Below are positions 26,875 through 39,090 of a stretch of 56,218 nt of DNA, piece after piece. The notes under the pieces were generated by a model that saw only the letters and a program-made list of their open reading frames with translations, was not told the origin of the DNA and made no database searches. Numbering within the stretch: the stretch's first letter is position 1; the number at the start of each line of letters is the position of its first letter. Source of the stretch: Desulfuromonadales bacterium (GTDB lineage: Bacteria; Desulfobacterota; Desulfuromonadia; Desulfuromonadales; BM103); NCBI GenBank assembly GCA_030145195.1, contig JAQYVY010000023.1, positions 1-56,218 of the forward strand, read 5' to 3'. The translations under genes and the position numbers were made by a program.

Positions 26875-27669
26875 ATGATAAGCACCATGCTCCCTAGAAC
26901 GTTTGCCAACATAGGCCTGCTGCTGTTGCTCGCCCTGAGCGCGGCCTGTACTCCGATCAGTTCGACGTCGACTAAGTCTGAACCCGTCGTCATAGAACTC
27001 CAGGTCGGCATAGCTGGCCAAGTCACAGCCGGCCAAAAAACCCCGGCAACCGACGCCTACGTCTACGCCTACCGCAACGCTCGTAGCAACCTGCGCGGAC
27101 CGGCCGACTTCGAATCCCAGGTTGACTCAGCGGGAGCCTACTTCCTTGATCTGGTCGAAGGCGACTATCATCTGGTCGCCCGCATGCGTCAGGCTGGCGC
27201 TGACGCCGGGCCTCCTAAGGCTGGAGATGCCTGGGCTCTGCCTGCGCATAACCCGGTCACGGTCAAGCCGGGTGAAATCACCATCGTCAATTTTGTGTTG
27301 CAGGGCATCGCCCAGCCAATGCTGATGCGTGAAGGCACTCTGACCAGCGGCGACACCGGCTTCACCGGTCTGCTGCTGGATGCATCCGGGCAACCGGTCG
27401 CTGGCGCTTTTGCCATCGCCTATCCTGATAGCGATTACCAGCACATGCCAGAAGCAACCTCTCCCGCCGTTGGCGAAGACGGTCGTTTTCATCTCTACGT
27501 TAAAGAGCCCGGCCAATGGTGCCTGGCCGCCCGCACCCGCACCCGGGGCCAACCGATCGCCGGTGAACTTTATGGGCTGTTAGGTTCCGCGCAATCCGGT
27601 TGCCGCGAGCTTGTCTCTGGGCAAATTGTGGATATTGGCGCGATTGTTCTGACCCCCTACCGGCACTGA
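26875..27669 (+). CDS. lipoprotein with carboxypeptidase-regulatory-like repeats
   Basis: About 264 residues. A hydrophobic segment, ANIGLLLLLALSAAC, ends in a lipobox (LSAAC), so the protein is predicted to be lipid-anchored after Cys. Two similar segments follow, GIAGQVTAGQ...ATDAYVYAYRN and FTGLLLDASGQPVAGAFAIAYPD, each with the pattern of small beta-sandwich domains (carboxypeptidase regulatory-like). Such domains bind or stabilise rather than catalyse. The frame is open from 26827, which lies in the upstream terminator, so the start must be ATG 26875 or 26887; neither has a good ribosome-binding site. It sits after the surface protein but beyond its terminator. A link between the two is only suggested by position. 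Confidence 0.7.
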   Translation: MISTMLPRTFANIGLLLLLALSAACTPISSTSTKSEPVVIELQVGIAGQVTAGQKTPATDAYVYAYRNARSNLRGPADFESQVDSAGAYFLDLVEGDYHLVARMRQAGADAGPPKAGDAWALPAHNPVTVKPGEITIVNFVLQGIAQPMLMREGTLTSGDTGFTGLLLDASGQPVAGAFAIAYPDSDYQHMPEATSPAVGEDGRFHLYVKEPGQWCLAARTRTRGQPIAGELYGLLGSAQSGCRELVSGQIVDIGAIVLTPYRH

Positions 27670-27701
27670 CAATTCTTTCGTTCTATAGCCCAAAAGAAGG
27701 T

Positions 27702-27803
27702 TTAACGCAGAGTCGCAAAGAACGCAGAGGAAAGTCTTCTGGTTTTGGGAAAAGTTGATCCATTGAGGTCATTCCTCTCTGCGTCTCCGAGCCTTTGCGT
27801 TAA
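27702..27803. repeat. palindromic AACGCAAAG-type repeat, copy B
   Basis: Begins TTAACGCAGAGTCGCAAAG and ends CCTTTGCGTTAA; arms pair imperfectly. The remaining bases up to the tRNA-Ser promoter (27804-27921) show no gene. Confidence 0.75.
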
Positions 27804-27921
27804 TATTTGGACTTAAGTCGTCTTTGTATGGTCCGTAATTATTCCATGCTACCGCCGAGCCAACACCACAGAAAGCGGACACAAAGCCGCTAAGCAAAAG
27901 AAAAGCACGCCAAGAAAACTC

Positions 27922-27949
27922 TTTACAGAAAAGCCTGCTTTAGTATATC
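27922..27949 (+). promoter_or_regulatory. putative promoter of tRNA-Ser (and possibly SRP RNA)
   Basis: TTTACA (27922-27927) and TATATC (27944-27949), spacing 16; ends 13 bases before the mature tRNA. Confidence 0.55.
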
Positions 27950-27962
27950 TTTCTCAATTCGC

Positions 27963-28051
<89 letters not shown>

Positions 28052-28075
28052 ATTTATTTCCGGCCATGGTTTTGG

Positions 28076-28207
28076 TTTGCCGTCAGAAGTGACAGCCGGG
28101 TCCCGCGCAACGGACGGTTGTGAACTCCGTCAGGCCCGGAAGGGAGCAGCGGCAGCGACCTCAGCCGTGTGCCGCGGGAGTGCCTGGCTGTCACTTGTGC
28201 CGGCAAA
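28076..28207 (+). ncRNA. ffs: signal recognition particle RNA (4.5S type)
   Basis: The conserved apical part CAGGCCCGGAAGGGAGCAG lies at 28131-28149, followed by the matching AGC-rich strand; it is the Ffh-binding region. Long complementary flanks (TTTGCCG / CGGCAAA, GTGACAGCC / GGCTGTCAC, GGTCCCGCG / CGCGGGA) make one extended hairpin. It lies between tRNA-Ser and dnaX, a frequent location for this gene. Exact mature ends are uncertain: pairing continues further out (TTTCCGGC at 28057 with GCCGGAAA at 28210). Confidence 0.93.
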
Positions 28208-28246
28208 TCGCCGGAAATAAAACCCCGCAAATCGAATAGTGAGACC

Positions 28247-29899
28247 ATGGCCTACCTGGTACTTGCCCGTAAATGGCGTCCGCAAAACTTCTCCGATCTG
28301 ATCGGTCAGGAGCATGTCAGCCAGACCTTGGCGAATGCGATCAAATCCGGCCGAATTCATCATGCCTTTCTTTTTACCGGTGCGCGCGGCGTTGGAAAAA
28401 CTTCTGCGGCCCGGATCTTAGCCAAAGCCCTGAACTGTGAGGTCGGTCTTTCTGACCAGCCCTGTGGCACTTGTACCTCCTGCCTTGAGATCACGGCCGG
28501 ACAAGGCCTGGATGTCCTCGAAATCGACGGTGCCTCAAATACCGGCGTCGATGATGTGCGAGAGCTGCGGGAGAATATCCGCTATCTGCCCAACCGTTCC
28601 CGCTACAAAATCTTCATCATCGATGAAGTTCACATGCTTTCAACCAACGCCTTCAATGCCTTGCTCAAGACCCTTGAAGAGCCGCCTGAGCACGCCAAAT
28701 TCATCTTCGCGACCACCGAGCCGCACAAAATTCCAGTCACTATTTTGTCGCGCTGCCAGCGTTTCGATTTCCGTAAAATCCCCTTGGTTAAGGTTGCCGC
28801 TCGCTTGCGGGAACTCGCCGACCTTGAAAAATTGACGGTCTCTGATCGCAGCCTCGCCTTGATTGCCCGCCAGGGTGAGGGCAGTATGCGTGATGCCTTG
28901 TCGACTTTCGATCAGGTGCTTGCCTTCTCCGGTGATCAGGTTGAGGATGATGCGGTTCAGACCTTGCTAGGGATGGTGGACCGACGGCTGCTGCTCGATA
29001 CGGTTGAGGCGGTGCTGCAGAGGGATTGTCGCCGGGCTCTTGACGCAGTGCGGCGGGTTGATCAACTGGGCCTGGCGCTACGCCGGTTCACCCAGGATCT
29101 GCTTGAGATGTTCCGTGGCATGGTCATCTGCACGGTGGTGGAAACCCCGGAAGAAATGCTTGACCTGGTTGGTGAGGAACTGAAGGAGTTGCAACTCCTG
29201 GCCGAAGACTCTTCGTTGGAAGATCTGCAACGCATCGTCACTTTGTTACTGAAGACCCAAACCGAACTTGCGACCAGCGCGTCTCCGATGTTGACTCTGG
29301 AGATGAGCCTGGTCCGCTTGGCAACCCTGGCCCCCTCTCAGGAGCTCGGCAAACTGATCAGTCATCTGGAAAGCCTGGAAAAACGCCTGGCGACTAACCC
29401 TCTGCCCCGGTCTCAGGGGACACCACCACGCTCTGTTCCAGAAGAACCTTCGCCAAAAAAGTCTGAAGCCCCCGTTATCACAACGACCGACGAGAGAGGA
29501 TGGCAGGGGCTGGTTGATCAAGTTAAAGAGAAGCGCCCGATGCTTGGTTCTGTTTTAGAACATGGCCGTCTGCTCAAACTTGAACCGCCGCTTCTTGAAG
29601 TCGGATACCCGAAAAACTCTTTTATGCTCGGGCAGCTCCAGGAACCGGATATCTGTCGGGATCTAGAGGCATTGGCTGCGAGTTATTTTGGTGCTTCGGT
29701 TAAGTTGCGGGTGGTGCCGATGGAGGCCGAACAAAAGGACGCACCGCCATCCCTGGTGGAAACCCGTCAGGCCAAGGAAACCGACCGGATGCGCCGGTTG
29801 CGCGAAGACGCTTTGGAGCATCCGGCGTTGAAGTCGGTACAAGAGATCTTCGACGGCAAAATAAAGCAGGTCATTCCCATCGATAAAGGCTTTGTCTGA
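28247..29899 (+). CDS. dnaX: DNA polymerase III subunit gamma/tau
   Basis: 550 residues from the ATG at 28247 (MAYLVLARKWRP is the standard N-terminus; the frame upstream runs into the SRP RNA). It is the clamp-loader ATPase: Walker A GARGVGKT at 45-52, zinc cysteines 64, 73, 76 and 79, Walker B IIDEVHML, and sensor SRCQRF. Domain III ends near 365, followed by a Pro/Ser-rich linker and a C-terminal domain of about 120 residues, which would contact the polymerase and helicase in the tau form. An in-phase A AAA AAG at 29455-29461 with a stop right after it in the -1 frame suggests a short gamma form by programmed frameshifting. It starts a dnaX-ybaB-recR series. Confidence 0.96.
   Translation: MAYLVLARKWRPQNFSDLIGQEHVSQTLANAIKSGRIHHAFLFTGARGVGKTSAARILAKALNCEVGLSDQPCGTCTSCLEITAGQGLDVLEIDGASNTGVDDVRELRENIRYLPNRSRYKIFIIDEVHMLSTNAFNALLKTLEEPPEHAKFIFATTEPHKIPVTILSRCQRFDFRKIPLVKVAARLRELADLEKLTVSDRSLALIARQGEGSMRDALSTFDQVLAFSGDQVEDDAVQTLLGMVDRRLLLDTVEAVLQRDCRRALDAVRRVDQLGLALRRFTQDLLEMFRGMVICTVVETPEEMLDLVGEELKELQLLAEDSSLEDLQRIVTLLLKTQTELATSASPMLTLEMSLVRLATLAPSQELGKLISHLESLEKRLATNPLPRSQGTPPRSVPEEPSPKKSEAPVITTTDERGWQGLVDQVKEKRPMLGSVLEHGRLLKLEPPLLEVGYPKNSFMLGQLQEPDICRDLEALAASYFGASVKLRVVPMEAEQKDAPPSLVETRQAKETDRMRRLREDALEHPALKSVQEIFDGKIKQVIPIDKGFV
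29455..29511 (+). promoter_or_regulatory. putative programmed -1 frameshift signal in dnaX
   Basis: A AAA AAG (29455-29461) lies in the slippery phase of the zero frame. A -1 shift reads one Val codon and then TGA (29464-29466), giving a 406-residue product. AGCCCC (29467-29472) can pair with GGGGCT (29506-29511), starting five bases after the slippery site. This resembles the E. coli dnaX signal, but the upstream Shine-Dalgarno-like booster is not clear. Confidence 0.7.
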
Positions 29900-29958
29900 C
29901 GTCAGGAAGCGGATGATAGAAAAGCCCGGATAAAAATATTTCTTTAGTTCAAGAAAGT

Positions 29959-30043
29959 TTTAATGCAGAGAACGCAGAGAAAACGCCGTCATCATGAGGC
30001 GATCATCTCAGCTGCGGTTATTTCTTCTGGCTTTCCGTGTTAA
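29959..30043. repeat. palindromic AACGCAAAG-type repeat, copy C (degenerate)
   Basis: TTTTAATGCAGAGAACGCAGAG at the left and CTTTCCGTGTTAA at the right; the most degraded of the four copies. It lies between dnaX and ybaB. Confidence 0.5.
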
Positions 30044-30131
30044 TTGCTTTTGCTCTTAACTAAGTTATAAATTCTATAACAACGATACAAGCCAATAACA
30101 ACGAACAACTCAGTTCTGGAGGAACAATAGT

Positions 30132-30446
30132 ATGTCGCGTGGAATGGGTAACATTATGAAACAAGCACAGCAGATGCAGAAACGGATGGCTCAGCTTCAG
30201 GAAGAGCTGGAAAAGAAAGAGACTGAGGCGTCCTCCGGGGGCGGAATGGTCACCGCGGTTGTCAACGGCAAGCAGCAATTGCTTTCGCTGAAGATTGATC
30301 CGGCGGCGGTTGATCCCGAGGATGTCGAAATGCTTCAGGATCTGGTTACCGCTGCCGTCAATGAAGCCATCAAACAGAGCCAGAAGACGGCGCAAGAGGA
30401 AATGGGCAAACTGACCGGTGGCATGAATATTCCTGGTCTTTGTTAG
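30132..30446 (+). CDS. ybaB: YbaB/EbfC family nucleoid-associated protein
   Basis: 104 residues. The family pattern is clear: N-terminal MKQAQQMQKRMAQLQEEL coiled helix, the strand GGGMVTAVVNGKQQLLSLKID, then DLVTAAVNEAI helix and a Gly/Met-rich tail. It forms dimers that bind DNA and shape the nucleoid. GGAGG lies about nine bases before the ATG. The dnaX-ybaB-recR order is widely conserved in bacteria. Confidence 0.95.
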   Translation: MSRGMGNIMKQAQQMQKRMAQLQEELEKKETEASSGGGMVTAVVNGKQQLLSLKIDPAAVDPEDVEMLQDLVTAAVNEAIKQSQKTAQEEMGKLTGGMNIPGLC

Positions 30447-30600
30447 CCGACCACTCCGCCGTCGCTACCGAAGCAAGAAGACAAATCGATAAAACAGACA
30501 AAAGATTCTCTTGTAACCCGTCATTATTTTAAGCTAAAGTAAATTTTTTTATTGCTGCTAAAATTTTATAACAGTTATTTTTCAGTCATACGAAAAATTT

Positions 30601-30629
30601 TTGGCGTCCTTAAAATAATGTTCTAATCT
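30601..30629 (+). promoter_or_regulatory. putative promoter of recR
   Basis: TTGGCG (30601-30606), 17 bases, TAATCT (30624-30629), in a very AT-rich 200-base gap after ybaB; transcription would start about 20 bases before the recR ATG. Confidence 0.45.
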
Positions 30630-30658
30630 CATAAACTGTTGAATTTCTGAAATAAATT

Positions 30659-31258
30659 ATGTTAAACTCCATCCCGTCTTTCACCCGACTTGTGTCCGAG
30701 CTGGCTAAATTCCCCGGAATTGGAAACAAGACGGCAACCCGACTGGCTTTTTTCCTGCTTCGCCAGCCTGAAGCTGAAACCGAGGCTCTGGCGTCAGCGC
30801 TTCTTGATCTGAAGCGCCGCACTCGGTTCTGTTCTGTTTGTTTTCATATTACGGAAGAGGACCCCTGCCAGATTTGCACCGATAAGGGTCGAGATGACAC
30901 TTTGATTTGCGTGGTGGAAGACCCGCAGGCCTTGCTGGCCATTGAACGCAGCCGCTCCTTCAAGGGACGCTACCATGTCCTTCACGGTGCGTTGTCGCCG
31001 CTTGATGGAATTGGCCCGGCTGATCTTAAAGTCGCGCCACTGATCAGACGTCTTGAGCAGGGCACCATTCAGGAGATGCTAATTGCCACTAACTTTACCG
31101 TTGAAGGCGATGCTACGGCGCTCTACTTGGCCAAGCTGACCCAGCACTTGGGAATCAAGCTGACGCGACTGGCGTACGGCATTCCGATGGGAAGCGAGCT
31201 CGAATATGTTGATGAAGCAACGGTAAACCGGGCGGTTGAAGGACGACGAGAGCTCTGA
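30659..31258 (+). CDS. recR: recombination protein RecR
   Basis: 199 residues, standard. Helix-hairpin-helix FPGIGNKTATRLAFFLL at 18-34, zinc finger cysteines 58, 61, 70 and 73 (CSVC...CQIC), and a Toprim domain starting at LICVVEDPQALLAIE. With RecO and RecF it loads RecA on gapped DNA. The ATG has no evident ribosome-binding site, which with the putative promoter so close suggests a short leader. Confidence 0.96.
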   Translation: MLNSIPSFTRLVSELAKFPGIGNKTATRLAFFLLRQPEAETEALASALLDLKRRTRFCSVCFHITEEDPCQICTDKGRDDTLICVVEDPQALLAIERSRSFKGRYHVLHGALSPLDGIGPADLKVAPLIRRLEQGTIQEMLIATNFTVEGDATALYLAKLTQHLGIKLTRLAYGIPMGSELEYVDEATVNRAVEGRREL

Positions 31259-31336
31259 ATGCGCCTTCGTTTCCACGTTGTTTGAACCATATGTTGTGAA
31301 GTAAACACCAAATTCCAGTTCTTAAGGAGAAATCTG

Positions 31337-34915
<3,579 letters not shown>

Positions 34916-34934
34916 GGAATCCCCTTACAGAAAA

Positions 34935-34967
34935 AGCTCCCGGTGGCAACACCGGGAGCTTTTTTTT
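34935..34967 (+). terminator. Rho-independent terminator after nifJ
   Basis: Perfect stem AGCTCCCGGT / ACCGGGAGCT, six-base loop, then a run of T. Confidence 0.95.
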
Positions 34968-34990
34968 GTCTTAAATGATCTGCAAAAGCC

Positions 34991-35020
34991 TTGATACTAT
35001 GCGGGATGAAGTGCTATAAA
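34991..35020 (+). promoter_or_regulatory. putative sigma-70 promoter of mglB-mglA
   Basis: TTGATA (34991-34996), 18-base spacer, TATAAA (35015-35020), about 38 bases before the mglB start. Confidence 0.65.
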
Positions 35021-35057
35021 GTTTATTGGTGTAAAACCCCGGTTAAGGAGAATACGT

Positions 35058-35558
35058 ATGTCCGGTCAACGGCAATCGACCTTTGTCATGTACGATGAGG
35101 AATTCCAAAGGATCAGCGCAGTCATCGATAAACTGTTGCGTGAGTCCAATTCCAAAGTCATTTTCCTGGTTGACAAAAACGGGCAATTGATTGCTGGCTG
35201 TGGTGAAACCGAACATCTGGACACGACCAGCCTTGCTTCACTGACAGCTGGCAACATTGCGGCCACTGGCGGTTTGGCTAAGCTGATTGGTGAGAAAGAG
35301 TTCTCCATCCTCTTCCACGAAGGGGAAAAAGATAATATTCACATCTCCATCATTGCCCAGCGCGTTATCCTGGTGGTTATTTTTGATCATCGCAGCTCAC
35401 TCGGTCTGGTTCGGCTGCGCGTCAAGAAAGCGAGCGACGAACTGACGGTTATTTTTAATGAACTGGCAGAAAAATCCGCTGAGATTGAAAAGAGCGGAAA
35501 TGTTAACAGCCCGTTTGCCGAAATCACCGACGACGATATCGACAATTTGTTCAGTTAA
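35058..35558 (+). CDS. mglB: roadblock/LC7 domain protein, MglB-like GTPase-activating protein
   Basis: 166 residues. FQRISAVIDKLLRESNSKVIFLVDKNGQLIAGCG is the N-terminal half of a roadblock fold, and the domain continues to about 125 (FDHRSSLGLVRLRVKKA). The C-terminal tail is acidic. In Myxococcus, MglB is the GAP of the Ras-like switch MglA and sets cell polarity; here the gene stands 12 bases before an mglA gene, so the same pairing is likely. AAGGAG lies nine bases before the ATG. Confidence 0.9.
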   Translation: MSGQRQSTFVMYDEEFQRISAVIDKLLRESNSKVIFLVDKNGQLIAGCGETEHLDTTSLASLTAGNIAATGGLAKLIGEKEFSILFHEGEKDNIHISIIAQRVILVVIFDHRSSLGLVRLRVKKASDELTVIFNELAEKSAEIEKSGNVNSPFAEITDDDIDNLFS

Positions 35559-35570
35559 GGATAACGCCTC

Positions 35571-36164
<594 letters not shown>

Positions 36165-36184
36165 ACTTCGTCGAAATGATATGG

Positions 36185-36219
36185 ATAAAGCCCGCAGTCG
36201 CATGACTTGCGGGCTTTAT
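36185..36219 (+). terminator. terminator after mglA
   Basis: Stem ATAAAGCCCGCA / TGCGGGCTTTAT with an 11-base loop; A/T flanks allow function in both directions. Confidence 0.85.
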
Positions 36220-36330
36220 CATTTGTACTGCATGAACCAATAATCTCAGCATGTTGCAGGATAATTGTTGTGCCGGTATTTCTTTTCGATCCTTGCTAAT
36301 CGTTTCGGTCAAGGGAAACAGATAAAACTA

Positions 36331-36359
36331 TTGACATAAAAATGCGCAAAGGGTATAAA
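36331..36359 (+). promoter_or_regulatory. sigma-70 promoter of tRNA-Asn
   Basis: TTGACA (36331-36336), 17 bases, TATAAA (36354-36359); strong match, 46 bases before the mature tRNA. Confidence 0.88.
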
Positions 36360-36405
36360 AACGCCCTGTCTTGGCACTATTTGTTCAGGTTTGAGACAGA
36401 CCCAT

Positions 36406-36481
36406 TCCCCGATAGCTCAGTTGGTAGAGCAGCGGACTGTTAATCCGCTTGTCGTAAGTTCGAGTCTTACTCGGGGAGCCA
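36406..36481 (+). tRNA. tRNA-Asn (anticodon GTT)
   Basis: 76 bases with encoded CCA. Acceptor stem TCCCCGA / TCGGGGA, anticodon stem GCGGA / TCCGC around CTGTTAA, and T arm GTAAG TTCGAGT CTTAC. Its 3' part is copied imperfectly at 40930-40962. Confidence 0.97.
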
Positions 36482-36488
36482 CTAATCC

Positions 36489-36524
36489 AAGGGAGTTAGC
36501 GCAAAGCTGACTCCCTTTTCTTTT
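36489..36524 (+). terminator. terminator after tRNA-Asn
   Basis: Stem AAGGGAGTTAGC / GCTGACTCCCTT with a short loop and a T-rich tail. Confidence 0.9.
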
Positions 36525-37101
36525 GCACTTGATGTAAAAGTTGATGTAATAGGCTTTGCACTACTCCTTATAACAGTCCTTGCTGCTCTGTCAGCTAAAG
36601 CTGATCGTTACGCTTAGCAAGCTAAGTTCCACACCAACTGAGCAAAGCAAAGCAGTTCATGGCAGTGGTTATGTACCAACATAAGAACAACTTCAAAAGC
36701 CACCTTTCTAGAGAATCTTATAACCAGTAGTGAGTAAGATTGCAAGTAGGCCAGCTTCGCTGGTTTCGCTTCTCGACTGTGATTTATAAAGCCAAATCAC
36801 ACTCTCCAACCGAGATTTTAAAATCGTATATAAAGCATTCTCTTTCCTTGCTCCTATTCATCCTATTAAAAGACAACAAATTAGAAACAGACTAAACCCA
36901 CAACATGCCCTGTTAGCAGGGTTGCTGCGGCTTTGAGTGTTTGTGTCCTGCTTATATGTCAGAAAGAGGAGGATGTAAACAGTGTGCGGGATGGTTGTAC
37001 TGTATCGCTGTCAATCCGCCTGATATCAGCCCCGCCATCTACAGAATTCGATGGTAGACCCCTTTTCTCATAGAAGTTATCTGGAATGCTGTGGGTATAT
37101 C
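36525..37101. other. gene-free stretch inside the tRNA-Asn island
   Basis: About 580 AT-rich bases with no supported gene. TTGATGTAA occurs twice at 36530-36551. A 33-codon frame at 36956-37057 with CKQC and YC cysteines is too short to judge. It may be the debris of an integration module. Confidence 0.4.
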
Positions 37102-37158
37102 TCGTCAGTTCTGACGATATATGCCTACTTTCGTTGACTTATTCGTCATGTTTGACGA
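37102..37158 (+). promoter_or_regulatory. two palindromic operators and promoter of hipBA
   Basis: TCGTCAGTTCTGACGA (37102-37117) and TCGTCATGTTTGACGA (37143-37158) share TCGTCA-N4-TGACGA and lie 41 bases apart centre to centre, about four DNA turns. The second covers the -35 region of a good -10 box, TATAGT (37165-37170). This fits autorepression by the HipB-like protein encoded 75 bases downstream. Confidence 0.8.
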
Positions 37159-37244
37159 TTAACTTATAGTTAGATTGTTTTATTGTCGCAAAACTTGGCG
37201 AGTTAAGTTATGATTTAGCTGTTATTTCGCCAAAGGAGGCGACT

Positions 37245-37595
37245 TTGAGCATAGAAAAGCTAATGAGTGACAAGGCGGTTTTAGAAGAGTTGGGCTACAG
37301 ACTAAGCCGCCATCGGCTGGAGTTGGGGCTCACCCAGGCCAAACTGGCAAAAGAGGCTGGCATTTCCAAGCGCACTTTGGAGCGAATCGAAACCGGAGAA
37401 TCCACCCAGACATCCTCACTGATCCGCACCTTGAGAGTTTTAGGGTTGCTCGAAGCCCTTGATATGCTTGCGCCAGAAACTGGACCGCGTCCCATGGATC
37501 TGCTGAAGTTGCGAGGGAAGGAACGGCAACGGGCGTCATCAAAAAAACAAGAAGAATTGTCCGGCGAAGACTGGTCTTGGGGAGATAGGAAGTGA
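37245..37595 (+). CDS. hipB: HipB-like antitoxin, XRE family helix-turn-helix regulator
   Basis: 116 residues. The helix-turn-helix spans about 18-75: LGYRLSRHRLELGLTQAKLA and GISKRTLERIETGES are the typical XRE segments. The C-terminal part is charged (KLRGKERQRASSKKQEE) and ends in Trp-rich WSWGDRK. It is expected to bind the paired palindromes upstream and to neutralise HipA. The start is TTG with AAAGGAGG five bases upstream. Its stop overlaps the hipA GTG. Confidence 0.88.
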   Translation: MSIEKLMSDKAVLEELGYRLSRHRLELGLTQAKLAKEAGISKRTLERIETGESTQTSSLIRTLRVLGLLEALDMLAPETGPRPMDLLKLRGKERQRASSKKQEELSGEDWSWGDRK

Positions 37596-38902
37596 GTGCA
37601 GTCTCTGAAGTCAAACTATGGGGCCGCACTATAGGGGCTGTTGCCTTGGAAGACGGTGCCAAAGTGGCCTCCTTCGAGTATGACTCGGCTTTTTCTCGAA
37701 GCGGCATAGAGATTGCCCCTTTGACCATGCCTCTCAGCCGTAACATCTATTCTTTTCCAGCCTTAGGGAGAGAAGCCTTTCATGGTCTGCCCGGCTTGCT
37801 TGCCGATTCGTTGCCAGACAAATTTGGCAATACGCTGATTGATGCTTGGTTGGCCACACAGGGTAGAAGCCCCGATTCTTTTAATTCCGTAGAACGATTG
37901 TGTTATACGGGTTTACGCGGCATGGGGGCTCTGGAGTACACCCCTGCGATTGGCCCAAAAGCCAGGCAGGCCAATCGCATAGAGATTAGCAAGCTTGTTG
38001 CCCTTGCCTCCAAAGTACTGACTCATCGCAACGACTTACAGACCTCTTTGGGAGATGACGTGAGCAGGGAGAATGCTCTAAGGGATATCTTGCGTGTCGG
38101 CACTTCGGCGGGAGGAGCGAGGGCCAAAGCGGTCATTGCGTGGAATCCCGAGACTAATGAGGTCAGGTCAGGTCAAGTCAAGACAGACCCTGGCTTCGAA
38201 CACTGGCTACTCAAGTTTGACGGCGTTGCTGGCAACAAAGACAAGGAGAGGGAAGACCCCAAGGGCTATGGTGTTACGGAATACACATATTACAGAATGG
38301 CTATCGATGCTGGCATCAGCATGAGCGAATGCAGGCTCCTGGAGGAGGATGGTCGGAGACATTTCATGACCCGCCGCTTCGACAGGCAAGAGGACGGCAA
38401 TAAAATACATATGCAGTCTCTAGGTGCGATGGCGCACTTTGATTACAATTTGGACGGAGCTTACGCTTACGAACAGGCCCTGCTTGTAATTCGTCAGCTA
38501 GGCCTACCCATGGCTTCTATCGAGGAGCAATACAGGCGGATGGTTTTCAATATAATTGCCCGCAATCAAGACGATCATGTCAAGAACATCGCTTTTTTGA
38601 TGGACAAAACCGGAAGCTGGTCTCTCGCTCCGGCGTTTGATGTAACATACAGCTACCAACCCACCGGAAAGCACACATCGATACACCAGATGACACTCAA
38701 TGGTAAGAGGGACAATTTTACGCTGGAGGATTTTCGCTCTTGCGCCGAAGCAGCATCAATGAAGCGTGGCCATGCGGAGTCAATTATTGAAGAAGTCCGC
38801 AGCGTCGTTTCGCGCTGGCAAGGGTATGCCGAAGAGACCAAAGTTTCTGTCGACGCGCGTGACAAAATCGCTAAGACCCTTCGCCTTGATATATTCTTAT
38901 AG
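37592..38902 (+). CDS. hipA: HipA-type serine/threonine kinase toxin
   Basis: 436 residues, full length for the family. The N-terminal subdomain has the HipA form (PLSRNIYSFPALGREAFHGL and GLLADSLPDKFGN). The core shows TSAGGARAKA (about 168-177, the Gly-rich nucleotide loop), the catalytic loop ARNQDDHVKN (about 322-331) and the metal-binding APAFDVTYSY. Known HipA proteins phosphorylate glutamyl-tRNA synthetase or other tRNA synthetases and cause persistence; the target here is not known. The GTG start overlaps the hipB stop by four bases. Confidence 0.93.
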   Translation: MSAVSEVKLWGRTIGAVALEDGAKVASFEYDSAFSRSGIEIAPLTMPLSRNIYSFPALGREAFHGLPGLLADSLPDKFGNTLIDAWLATQGRSPDSFNSVERLCYTGLRGMGALEYTPAIGPKARQANRIEISKLVALASKVLTHRNDLQTSLGDDVSRENALRDILRVGTSAGGARAKAVIAWNPETNEVRSGQVKTDPGFEHWLLKFDGVAGNKDKEREDPKGYGVTEYTYYRMAIDAGISMSECRLLEEDGRRHFMTRRFDRQEDGNKIHMQSLGAMAHFDYNLDGAYAYEQALLVIRQLGLPMASIEEQYRRMVFNIIARNQDDHVKNIAFLMDKTGSWSLAPAFDVTYSYQPTGKHTSIHQMTLNGKRDNFTLEDFRSCAEAASMKRGHAESIIEEVRSVVSRWQGYAEETKVSVDARDKIAKTLRLDIFL

Positions 38903-39090
38903 GGTTATCTCTTATGGGCTGTTTGTCATCCCCTTGTCGGTCTTGATTCCTACCAACGAATAAATATCTCCTAGAGCTTTGCAACCACGGAAATCGGTCG
39001 CACTTGACCCTTTCTCCTCTTTCCGGGCTTTACCCATAGAAGTCCTTGTGGGATATTTACCGCAGTGGTATCCATATCCTCGGAGGCATC

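Noticed and set aside
36956-37057. 33-codon frame with CKQC in the tRNA-Asn island
   Set aside because: Has a GAGGAGG-like stretch only inside the frame, too short, and no family recognised; may be debris.
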